Shown one piece after another: positions 17,522 to 23,585 of a stretch of 33,266 nucleotides of DNA. A program made the translations under genes and the position numbers. The notes under the pieces were generated by a model. That model was not told the DNA's origin. It made no database searches and was given only the letters and a program-made list of their open reading frames with translations. The DNA comes from DATGCT01 sp964639325 (lineage in GTDB: Bacteria > Patescibacteriota > Minisyncoccia > UBA6257 > GWB1-50-10), in NCBI GenBank assembly GCA_964639325.1, contig CAZXDO010000041.1, positions 1 to 33,266 on the forward strand, in the 5' to 3' direction. The stretch's first letter is position 1; every line of letters begins with the position of its first letter.

Positions 17522-17708
17522 TATGAAGTTGGAATCGCTAGTAACCGCGAATCAGCTATGTCGCGGTGAATACGTTCTCAAACCTTGTACTCACTGCCTG
17601 TCACACCAAGGGAGCCGGGAGCGGGTGAAGCCCAGCCCTCTGTGCTTATGTTTTTAATAAGCTTAGAGGGCTGGGTTAGCTCGAGTTCGGTAACATGGGT
17701 GAAGTCAT

Positions 17709-18481
17709 AAGTAAGTTGTGACCTTCGAAGGGTAACTTTCGAAGACAAACTCGGCTATATGCGGGAAACCCTGAGTATCCAGCACTACTTATTGTTTAGT
17801 GGTATACTAAATATAATGAGTAAAAATGTGTCTGGTGCAGACAATCCGCAGGGAAGTCCACTGACTGTTAAAAGTTATGACCCCTCAGAGACTACACGCC
17901 GAGCTCCTTCAACTAAAGGAGAAATTATTGCTTATTTGAATGGGGCAGCTCACGATGCTTCTCTTAACAAAAAGAGAAGAATAAGATTTGTCCAGAAAGA
18001 AAAGGAGTGGTTAGAAACTTTAAAATCACTTCTTGAAAAGATTGAATACAATTCTTGGATATACAAAGAAGGAAAAAATAGAAATTTGTTTACCTTAGAA
18101 ACTTTATGCAAGGAAATAGATTTTGGTTTTAGCCCTTCTAACCTTTCCTTAAAAGAGAAAATCTTTTATGTAAAAGGATTTTTTGATGCGGAAGGCGGTG
18201 TTCCAAGAAATGGTAAAAGATTTTACATTCAATTTGCTCAAAAAAGTTATGAGAAAATTAAATGGATTAAATCTATTCTGGAAGAATCGGGAATTAACTG
18301 TGGCAAGATACATAATCCTAGCAAGAACGTAAATCCTGAATATTGGAGAATTCTTGTAGGAGTTAATGGTCATAGAAAATTTGCTAAAGTTGTGGGTTCG
18401 TTGCATCCTATTAAGTCAGAAATTTTGGTTGAAAGGATGGTGATATAGTCCATGCCGTATGGCGACATATGGAGTCACATG
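17709..18481 (+). mobile_element. Group I self-splicing intron in 16S rRNA, after U1498
   Basis: The boundaries obey group I rules. The 5' exon ends in U (17708) and the intron ends in G (18481). P1 forms between exon GUCAU (17704-17708) and the guide GUGAC (17718-17722), with the U.G pair at the splice site. GUU (17715-17717) pairs with 3' exon AAC (18482-18484) as P10. Core elements follow in order: P2 hairpin CTTCGAA/TTCGAAG, P3 CTCGGC with GCCGAG, the P element TGCGGGAAACCC, Q AATCCGCAG, R CAGAGACTACACG and S GATATAGTCC at 18442-18451. Splicing gives AAGTCAT joined to AACAAGG, matching the conserved rRNA. The intron length is 773 nt. A LAGLIDADG ORF lies mainly between R and S, the P8 loop position. 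Confidence 0.93.
17816..18448 (+). CDS. LAGLIDADG homing endonuclease of the 16S intron
   Basis: The encoded protein should cut intronless 16S genes at the insertion site and so spread the intron. From the ATG at 17816 the product has 210 residues. The motif YVKGFFDAEGGV, followed by RFYIQFAQKSYEKI and GKIHNPSKNVNPEYWRILV, is a clear LAGLIDADG half. An earlier EIIAYLNGAAHDAS resembles a degenerate first motif. The first ~35 residues are encoded by the ribozyme core (Q, R), so translation may really start later. An AAAGGAG at 17915-17921 lies just before ATT codons but is also one arm of a P8 hairpin (CTCCTT/AAGGAG). The TAG stop lies inside the S element. The frame is open up to 17759. Confidence 0.85.
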   Translation: MSKNVSGADNPQGSPLTVKSYDPSETTRRAPSTKGEIIAYLNGAAHDASLNKKRRIRFVQKEKEWLETLKSLLEKIEYNSWIYKEGKNRNLFTLETLCKEIDFGFSPSNLSLKEKIFYVKGFFDAEGGVPRNGKRFYIQFAQKSYEKIKWIKSILEESGINCGKIHNPSKNVNPEYWRILVGVNGHRKFAKVVGSLHPIKSEILVERMVI

Positions 18482-18648
18482 AACAAGGCACGGGTAGGGG
18501 AACCTGCCCGTAGATCAATTAAACTTATTCAAAAATATTAGAACCCTAAATCATCTTTTAGATGATTGGGTAAGGTGTTAGTCGAGGAGCCTTTATGTCT
18601 CGACTTGTTAGGACAACTAAAAAGTTCTTAATCTTTCAAAAAACAAAA

Positions 18649-18678
18649 ATATAGAGGTTTTAAACCTCTATATTTTTT
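18649..18678 (+). terminator. Terminator of the 16S rRNA unit
   Basis: The arms ATATAGAGGTTT (18649-18660) and AAACCTCTATAT (18662-18673) are fully complementary, with a T-run following. Between the 16S 3' end and this site lie two further hairpins, AATCATCT/AGATGATT near 18555-18575 and AGTCGAG/CTCGACT near 18580-18606. No other RNA gene is present. Confidence 0.85.
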
Positions 18679-18690
18679 TGGAACAAACAC

Positions 18691-18721
18691 CAATGTGGGG
18701 GTTCCCGACACCCCCATGTTG
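18691..18721 (-). repeat. 31-bp palindromic element, copy 5
   Basis: This copy has the same orientation as copies 3 and 4. The core is unchanged and the outer arms have drifted (CAATG against CATTG-type pairing, kept as wobble pairs in RNA). It lies just after the 16S terminator. Confidence 0.9.
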
Positions 18722-18739
18722 TCGTCGTTTTACTCCTCC

Positions 18740-18802
18740 CCAGAAACCTGCTTGTTTCTGGCGCTTCGCTGTTTTCCAACACGGGGAAAATACTTTTCCC
18801 CG
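18740..18802. repeat. Two further perfect hairpins in the 16S-aspS gap
   Basis: CCAGAAAC/GTTTCTGG (18740-18747 and 18754-18761) and CGGGGAAAA/TTTTCCCCG (18782-18790 and 18794-18802) lie in tandem after palindrome copy 5. Neither has a T-run. No convincing gene exists in 18678-19089. Confidence 0.7.
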
Positions 18803-18903
18803 ACCCCCTTTGTCGTTTAATAGCTTGGTGCTTATTCACCGGTTAATTCTTTTGCCACGTTATCGGGTACAATGTTATATTGGTAGAATTTCATATTAAA
18901 CGT

Positions 18904-18912
18904 TGTGGATAA
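18904..18912 (-). promoter_or_regulatory. Exact DnaA-box-like nonamer
   Basis: TGTGGATAA is the reverse complement of TTATCCACA. It sits in the 11-mer GTTGTGGATAA (18902-18912), which also occurs at 1-11. Confidence 0.4.
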
Positions 18913-18922
18913 CTTTCAACAA

Positions 18923-19045
18923 GTTTGTCCCTGCGTCGGTTCGTAAAACAAATACATTAGTATTTGTTTTCCTGCACCTCTTGTGATAAACAAGGTTTGT
19001 CCCTGCGTCGGTTCGTAAAACAAATACATTAGTATTTGTTTTCCT
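18923..19045 (+). repeat. 72-bp-period tandem repeat with internal palindrome, upstream of aspS
   Basis: Bases 18923-18973 recur identically at 18995-19045, 72 bp apart, and a TTGTGATA follows each copy. Each unit contains a perfect stem AAAACAAATAC/GTATTTGTTTT with an ATTA loop (18945-18970 and 19017-19042). The repeat ends 44 nt before the aspS ATG, so it may be a regulatory leader or an operator pair. No coding potential is seen. Confidence 0.9.
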
Positions 19046-19089
19046 CACCTTCCTTGTGATAGGATAATTATTGTAAATAAGACAAATTT

Positions 19090-20502
19090 ATGCGTATATT
19101 ATCAAAAGAAATTATTGATTATAAAGATAAGGAAATTGAAATGTCAGGTTGGGTAGCCAGCCGAAGAGATCATGGAAAAATAATTTTTATTGACCTTCGT
19201 GACCGAACCGGTATTACTCAAATTGTTTTTACCCCTAAAGATGAAAAACTTTATGATCTTGCCGATACTCTTCGACCGGAATGGGTTATTAATATAAAAG
19301 GAGAGGTAAAAAAGAGGCCTGAAGGAATGAAAAATCCGGATCTTCCCAATGGTGATTACGAAGTAAACGTATCAGAGCTTAATATTTTAACTAGGGCAGA
19401 AACCCCTCCTATTTCTATTGATGATGATGGATGGAATATAAATGAAAATAATCGGATGCGCTATCGCTATCTCGATCTTAGACGTAAAAGAGTATCAGAA
19501 AATATTAAAAAGAGAGCCGAATCCGTAAAATTTATTAGAAATTTTTTATTCGATCACGATTTTGTTGAGGTTGAAACTCCTGTCTTAGGCAAATCGACTC
19601 CGGAAGGAGCCCGTGATTACCTTATCCCTGCCCGCCTTCACCCGGGAGAATTTTATGCCCTTCCTCAATCTCCTCAACAGTACAAGCAACTTTTAATGGT
19701 GGCCGGTCTTGAAAGATACTGTCAGATTGTAAAATGTTTTCGAGACGAAGATACCCGAGGGGATCGCCAGCCTGAATTTACCCAGATTGACATTGAATTA
19801 AGTTTTACTAACGAAGAAGAGGTTCTTTCTTTAGTGGAGAAAATGATGATTTCTTTTGTTAAAGAGGTGTATCCGGAAAAAGAGCTAACCCTTGATGAAA
19901 ATGGACGAATTCCAAGAATTAGCTACGAAAAAGCTATGAAAGAATACAATAGTGATCGGCCGGATGTTAGAAAGAACAAAGAAAACAAAAATGAATTAGC
20001 CTTTGTTTTTGTAACTGATTTTCCGGCTTTTGAAAAAAAGGAGGGAAAGGGGAGATGGGGAGCCGTACATCACCCATTTACCATGCCCAACATTGAGGAC
20101 CCTGAAGAGTTGAAAGATAAATTTAAAGAAGATCCATCTTCCATAAAAGCTCGTCAATATGATTTAGTTTTAAATGGTTATGAAATTGCCGGGGGGTCAA
20201 TAAGAATTCATAATCCCGAGCTTCTTTCAGCTATTTTCGAAGTTTTAGGGCACAAGAAAGAAGATATTGATATACGTTTTGGGCATCTTCTGGAAGCTTT
20301 TAAATATGGTGTTCCACCCCATGGAGGAATTGCTTTTGGGTTTGACCGCGTTGTAATGATTTTACAAAACGAGCCAAATATCAGGGAAGTAATTGCTTTT
20401 CCTAAAACAGGTGATGGCCGCGACCTTATGATGAATGCTCCAAGTAAAGTCGACAAAGATCAACTTGAAGATCTTCATATTAAAATTGATATAAAAAAAT
20501 AA
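19090..20502 (+). CDS. aspS: Aspartyl-tRNA synthetase, bacterial type without the GAD domain
   Basis: AspRS is a class II synthetase that charges tRNA-Asp. The 470-residue product has an N-terminal OB anticodon-binding domain (GWVASRRDHGKIIFIDLRDR), class II motif 2 (FRDEDTRGDRQPEFTQID) and motif 3 (GIAFGFDRVVMIL), plus VHHPFTMPN and the C-terminal FPKTGDGRDLMM. Bacterial AspRS is about 590 residues because of an inserted GAD domain between the SDKPDLR-type motif and the VxDFP motif. Here SDRPDVR (near 285) and FVTDFPAF (near 306) are about 15 residues apart, so that insertion is gone while the rest stays bacterial in type. There is no Shine-Dalgarno sequence. ndk begins 1 nt after the stop. 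Confidence 0.95.
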   Translation: MRILSKEIIDYKDKEIEMSGWVASRRDHGKIIFIDLRDRTGITQIVFTPKDEKLYDLADTLRPEWVINIKGEVKKRPEGMKNPDLPNGDYEVNVSELNILTRAETPPISIDDDGWNINENNRMRYRYLDLRRKRVSENIKKRAESVKFIRNFLFDHDFVEVETPVLGKSTPEGARDYLIPARLHPGEFYALPQSPQQYKQLLMVAGLERYCQIVKCFRDEDTRGDRQPEFTQIDIELSFTNEEEVLSLVEKMMISFVKEVYPEKELTLDENGRIPRISYEKAMKEYNSDRPDVRKNKENKNELAFVFVTDFPAFEKKEGKGRWGAVHHPFTMPNIEDPEELKDKFKEDPSSIKARQYDLVLNGYEIAGGSIRIHNPELLSAIFEVLGHKKEDIDIRFGHLLEAFKYGVPPHGGIAFGFDRVVMILQNEPNIREVIAFPKTGDGRDLMMNAPSKVDKDQLEDLHIKIDIKK

Positions 20503-20503
20503 A

Positions 20504-21097
20504 ATGGATACAAGTAAATTCAAAAAAGAAAAAACATTTGTTCTTATCAAGCCCGATGGAGTTAGAAAGGGCCTTATTGGGGAAATTATTAAAAGGTTTG
20601 AACAAAGAGACCTAAAGGTTGTTGCTATTGAAATGTTTCAACCAACCAAAGATGATATTGACAACCATTATCCCAAAGATGAAAAATGGATTCATCGTTT
20701 AGGAGAAAAAACTCTGGGGACTTATGAAAAATACAATATTGACCCTCAAGAAAATCTTGGCACTTCTGATCAAACTGAAATTGGAAAAATGGTTCGAGAA
20801 TGGCTTGTGGAATATATGGTTTCTGCCCCGCTTGTAAAGATGGTAATCCAAGGTGTCCACGCTGTTGATATGGTGAGAAAGATTGCCGGCCCCACTCTGC
20901 CTTCTCAGGCTGATATGGGTACTATCAGAGGGGATTTTTCTGTCGATTCTCCGGCTGTAGCCAATAGTGAACATCGTTCTGTTATGAATATTGTTCATGC
21001 TTCAGAAACCGAAGAAGAGGCAATTCATGAAGTAGAACATTGGTTTGGAAAAAACTTTAAGCCTTTCGAATACAAGAGATTCGGCGTTGATGAGTGA
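20504..21097 (+). CDS. ndk: Nucleoside diphosphate kinase with internal insertion
   Basis: Ndk transfers the gamma-phosphate between nucleoside di- and triphosphates through a phospho-histidine. The 197-residue product has FVLIKPDGVRKGLIGEI at the N-terminus, APLVKMVIQG, TIRGDF and the active-site His165 in NIVHASE. The family norm is about 140-150 residues. The excess is mainly an insertion between the HY at 55-56 and LVEYM at about 101, where the usual link is about a dozen residues. The insert (YPKDEKWIHRLGEKTLG and on) is hydrophilic and has no recognisable domain. The gene is coupled to aspS by a 1-nt gap. Confidence 0.94.
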   Translation: MDTSKFKKEKTFVLIKPDGVRKGLIGEIIKRFEQRDLKVVAIEMFQPTKDDIDNHYPKDEKWIHRLGEKTLGTYEKYNIDPQENLGTSDQTEIGKMVREWLVEYMVSAPLVKMVIQGVHAVDMVRKIAGPTLPSQADMGTIRGDFSVDSPAVANSEHRSVMNIVHASETEEEAIHEVEHWFGKNFKPFEYKRFGVDE

Positions 21098-21126
21098 TGT
21101 TTGTGTATGGAAAGATATTTTAGAAA

Positions 21127-21135
21127 TGATATAAT
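21127..21135 (+). promoter_or_regulatory. Extended -10 promoter of the structured RNA
   Basis: TGATATAAT is a perfect TATAAT (21130-21135) with the TGn extension. Transcription would begin near 21142, exactly where the closing helix of the RNA starts. No good -35 box is seen, as is common with extended -10 promoters. Confidence 0.7.
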
Positions 21136-21141
21136 ACAAGT

Positions 21142-21343
21142 AGGTCCTGCTTTTAGATTCCGGATCAAATAGACTTCGTAAGGGACTCCAAAAGATTCTT
21201 TAAGAATCTCAACGAGTGCGCTAGTTCGCTGATTCGTTCAGGGATTAGTTGCTGCGGAGACCCACTTGGCAAGTAGCCGGGAAGTCTTAAGGTGGGACCC
21301 AAAGATTCCCTCACATATTAATTTATGTGAGGGTTTCTTTCTT
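21142..21343 (+). ncRNA. Structured non-coding RNA of unrecognised family
   Basis: A stand-alone RNA gene of about 160 nt plus terminator lies between ndk and metG. Its ends pair over about 20 bp: GGTCCTG (from 21143) with TGGGACC (to 21299), CTTTTAGA with TCTTAAGG, and TTCCGG (21158-21163) with CCGGGA (21277-21282). Inside are AGATTC/GAATCT (21193-21209), AACGAGT/ATTCGTT (21211-21238, with an inner GCG/CGC) and GGGACTCC/GGAGACCC (21182-21189 and 21256-21263). It has its own extended -10 promoter and terminator. metG has a separate promoter downstream, which argues against a riboswitch. Size and long closing helix recall 6S RNA, but no diagnostic motif of 6S, SRP RNA, tmRNA or RNase P was found. 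Confidence 0.7.
21308..21343 (+). terminator. Terminator of the structured RNA
   Basis: The perfect stem CCCTCACATA/TATGTGAGGG (21308-21317 and 21324-21333) has a 6-nt loop and is followed by TTTCTTTCTT. Confidence 0.88.
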
Positions 21344-21369
21344 GTTAAACTTTAAAAAATCTTTAATAT
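21342..21369 (+). promoter_or_regulatory. metG promoter, leaderless
   Basis: TTGTTA (21342-21347) and TAATAT (21364-21369) have a 16-bp spacer, directly after the terminator of the upstream RNA. The metG ATG is 7 nt beyond the -10 box. Confidence 0.6.
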
Positions 21370-21376
21370 AAAAGTA

Positions 21377-23047
21377 ATGAAGAAAAAGATATTTATCGGT
21401 GTAGCTTGGCCTTATGTAAACGGGGACCTTCATGTTGGTCACTTGGCTGGCTACCTTTTACCGGCTGATATAACCGCTCGCTTTCATCGTTATTTAGGAG
21501 ACGATGTTCTTATGGTTTCAGGTTCTGATTGTTTCGGAACCCCCATTACGGTTGAAGCTGAAAAAAGAGGAGTAAAACCGGAAAAACTAATTGAAGAATA
21601 TTATCCCAAGCACCTTTCTCTTTTTGAAACAACTAAGATAAGTTTTGATATTTTTACAAAAACAACTACTAACAATCATCAAGAAATAGCTCAAAACTTC
21701 TTTCTTTCTTTTTATGAAAAAGGATATATTTTCAGAAAAGAAGTTGACCAATATTATGACCCCGAGAAAAAAAAGTTTCTTCCGGACAGGTACGTGGAAG
21801 GAGAATGCCCTTATTGCGGTTTTAAAGAGGCTAAAAGTGACCAGTGTGACAACTGTGGACAAGTTCTTGATCAAGGCGAATTAAAAAACCCTCATAATAA
21901 GCTGACCGGTAAGGAGGTAAAATTAAAGAAAAGCGAGCATTATTTCTTTGACCTTAAAAAACTTGAACCCTTCATTAATGAATATTTTAAAAAATCAAGC
22001 GGAAACTGGAAAAATTGGGTAAGGGAAGAAACAAGAGGTTGGCTTGAGAGAGGATTAAATGCCCGAGCTTTTACCCGCGACCTTGAGTGGGGTATACCGC
22101 TTCCGGTTAATAAAATTCCCGAAGAAGAAAGAATAGAAAATATTGAAAATAAAAGAATATACGTCTGGTGGGAAGCGGTTATGGGTTATTTTACCGCTAG
22201 TGTAGAGTGGGCGAAAAAGGAAAATAAAGATTGGAAAGAATTTTGGGAAAACGAAGACGCTCTCCATTATTATTTTATGGGCAAGGACAACCTTCCGTTT
22301 CATACTATGTTTTGGCCCGGCGAACTTCATCTTTATAATGAAAAACTTCACCTTCCGGATAAGCCGGTTATTAACCAATATCTTAATTTTGGGAAAGAGC
22401 AATTTTCTAAAAGCAGAGGAGTTATAGTTAATTCAAAATATGTTGTTGAAGAATATGGGCTTGATCCGGTTCGTCTTTATTTAACCTTAATTATGCCCGA
22501 GAATGCTGACACGGAATTTACTTGGACTGATTTTGTAGAGCGCCATAATTCTGTAACCATTGGAAACTTAGGCAACTTTATAAATCGGACACTTAAAATG
22601 GCAAAAGATCTTTCAATCAAACCTGAATTTTTAGAGGAAGAAGTTATTAAAGAAGCTGAAAAAAAGATAATAGAAGCAAGGACTCTTCTTTCTTCTCCTG
22701 AATATAAAAACTATGTTCAATCAATTCTTTCCCTTTCTGATTTCGGAAATAAATACCTCAGTGAAAGAGAACCTTGGAAAATCGAAGAAGAAAAAGAAAA
22801 AGCAAGAATTATCTCAAACGCTGTCTTTATGGTTCTTGTTATTCAAGCTCTTGCAAAACCTTTACTTGTTGAAAGCGTAGAAAAGCTTGAAAATATATTA
22901 AATGTTTCTTTTGAAAAATGGCCTGAAAATATAGAAGTTATAAAAGAGAAATTTAATGAAATTTCTATAAATAAACCTGAGCCTTTATTTAATAAAATTG
23001 ATAAGGATATAATAGAGAAAGAAACGGAAAAAGCGGGATTAATTTAG
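21377..23047 (+). CDS. metG: Methionyl-tRNA synthetase
   Basis: MetRS is a class I synthetase that charges elongator and initiator tRNA-Met. The 556-residue product has the HIGH-type motif HVGH (19-22) and VSGSDCFGTPI. A zinc knuckle starts at residue 144 (CPYCG...CDNCG). It also has the WWEAVMGY segment, the KMSKS-equivalent FSKSR (343-347) and a helical anticodon-binding domain. The C-terminal dimerisation domain seen in larger MetRS is absent. The last five codons and the stop (23033-23047) are also the 5' acceptor and D-arm start of the following tRNA-Gly, a same-strand overlap of 15 nt. Confidence 0.96.
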   Translation: MKKKIFIGVAWPYVNGDLHVGHLAGYLLPADITARFHRYLGDDVLMVSGSDCFGTPITVEAEKRGVKPEKLIEEYYPKHLSLFETTKISFDIFTKTTTNNHQEIAQNFFLSFYEKGYIFRKEVDQYYDPEKKKFLPDRYVEGECPYCGFKEAKSDQCDNCGQVLDQGELKNPHNKLTGKEVKLKKSEHYFFDLKKLEPFINEYFKKSSGNWKNWVREETRGWLERGLNARAFTRDLEWGIPLPVNKIPEEERIENIENKRIYVWWEAVMGYFTASVEWAKKENKDWKEFWENEDALHYYFMGKDNLPFHTMFWPGELHLYNEKLHLPDKPVINQYLNFGKEQFSKSRGVIVNSKYVVEEYGLDPVRLYLTLIMPENADTEFTWTDFVERHNSVTIGNLGNFINRTLKMAKDLSIKPEFLEEEVIKEAEKKIIEARTLLSSPEYKNYVQSILSLSDFGNKYLSEREPWKIEEEKEKARIISNAVFMVLVIQALAKPLLVESVEKLENILNVSFEKWPENIEVIKEKFNEISINKPEPLFNKIDKDIIEKETEKAGLI

Positions 23048-23106
23048 TGGCAGAATGCAACCTTCCCAAGGTTGAAGTATGGGTTCGATTCCCATATCCC
23101 GCACCA
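23033..23106 (+). tRNA. tRNA-Gly (anticodon CCC)
   Basis: The cloverleaf reads directly: acceptor GCGGGAT/ATCCCGC, anticodon stem CAACC/GGTTG with loop TTCCCAA (anticodon CCC), T stem ATGGG/CCCAT with loop TTCGATT, discriminator A and encoded CCA (23104-23106). The D arm is short, with three A-T pairs. The 5' 15 nt overlap the metG C-terminal codons, so RNase P cleavage would remove the metG stop codon from the message. Confidence 0.95.
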
Positions 23107-23110
23107 CACA

Positions 23111-23145
23111 AAAAAACGCTTCGGAGAAACCGAAGTGTTTTTATA
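23111..23145. terminator. Bidirectional terminator between tRNA-Gly and rpmB
   Basis: ACGCTTCGG (23116-23124) pairs with CCGAAGTGT (23130-23138) around AGAAA. A T-run follows on the plus strand, and the preceding A-run gives a T-run on the minus strand. It can therefore end both convergent units. Confidence 0.85.
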
Positions 23146-23167
23146 TAAATATACAAGTTTTATTGTA

Positions 23168-23380
23168 CTAACTCTTTGAATGAGAAATAGAAGCTTTTTT
23201 TGTTAAAGTCTTTAAACATTTGCTACAAACAAGAGAAACTTTCCCATCCTCTCTATAAAGGCGGGTTTTATGGAGGTTGGCTTTCTGTTTATATTTCTTT
23301 ACCGGATTATACTTTCCTCGAAGCTTTTTTCTTTTCTGAGCTATATTATATGATTTTCCACACATTTCACACTGTCTCAT
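23168..23380 (-). CDS. rpmB: 50S ribosomal protein L28, zinc-binding form
   Basis: L28 is a small basic protein of the large subunit near the E site. The 70-residue product begins RQCEMCGKS and has two Cys pairs, C4/C7 and C52/C55 (VCSKCLKTL), which would bind zinc. Many bacterial L28 proteins have lost these. The Lys/Arg-rich middle (AQKRKKLRGKYNPVKKYKQK) and RLYREDGKVSLVC match the family. It is the only gene on the minus strand here, convergent with metG/tRNA-Gly and divergent from the M50 protease. Confidence 0.93.
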   Translation of the reverse strand: MRQCEMCGKSYNIAQKRKKLRGKYNPVKKYKQKANLHKTRLYREDGKVSLVCSKCLKTLTKKASISHSKS

Positions 23381-23389
23381 AATGTTTTC

Positions 23390-23419
23390 AGGTTATTTCA
23401 AAGTGAGATTAAAGTCAAC
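23390..23419 (-). promoter_or_regulatory. rpmB promoter
   Basis: On the minus strand, TTGACT (23419-23414) and TAACCT (23395-23390) have an 18-bp spacer. The rpmB ATG (23380) is 9 nt after the -10 box. The rest of the 23381-23585 gap shows no clear structure. Confidence 0.5.
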
Positions 23420-23585
23420 CCATTACAGTTTCTTCACAATTCTTATCTTTAAGATTAAATTCATAATACCACCTTTCACTTTCAAAAGTTTTTAATTTTT
23501 CCTTATCTTTCATTGTAACAAAACTTTTAGTTTAGGGTAATATTTGTTATAACTAAGGGAAGTATATTTTTAATTAATTATTTTT

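Noticed and set aside
17709..18481. Group II intron or archaeal-type bulge-helix-bulge intron
   Set aside because: No domain V/VI or reverse transcriptase; the P1/P10 pairing, R and S elements and terminal G fit group I.
18678..18899. 73-codon ORF after the 16S terminator
   Set aside because: It is built from palindrome copy 5 and two hairpins and has no start signal or family match.
18904..19045. Replication origin
   Set aside because: Only one DnaA box is present here, and there is no dnaA, dnaN or box cluster nearby.
21142..21300. SRP RNA, tmRNA or RNase P RNA
   Set aside because: No GGAAGGAAGC-type SRP loop, no tRNA-like ends with CCA as in tmRNA, and too short and without conserved core segments for RNase P.
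21142..21343. T-box or other riboswitch controlling metG
   Set aside because: AGGTGGGACC resembles part of a T-box, but the segment is fully used in the closing helix, the canonical T-box sequence is not met, and metG has its own promoter after the terminator.
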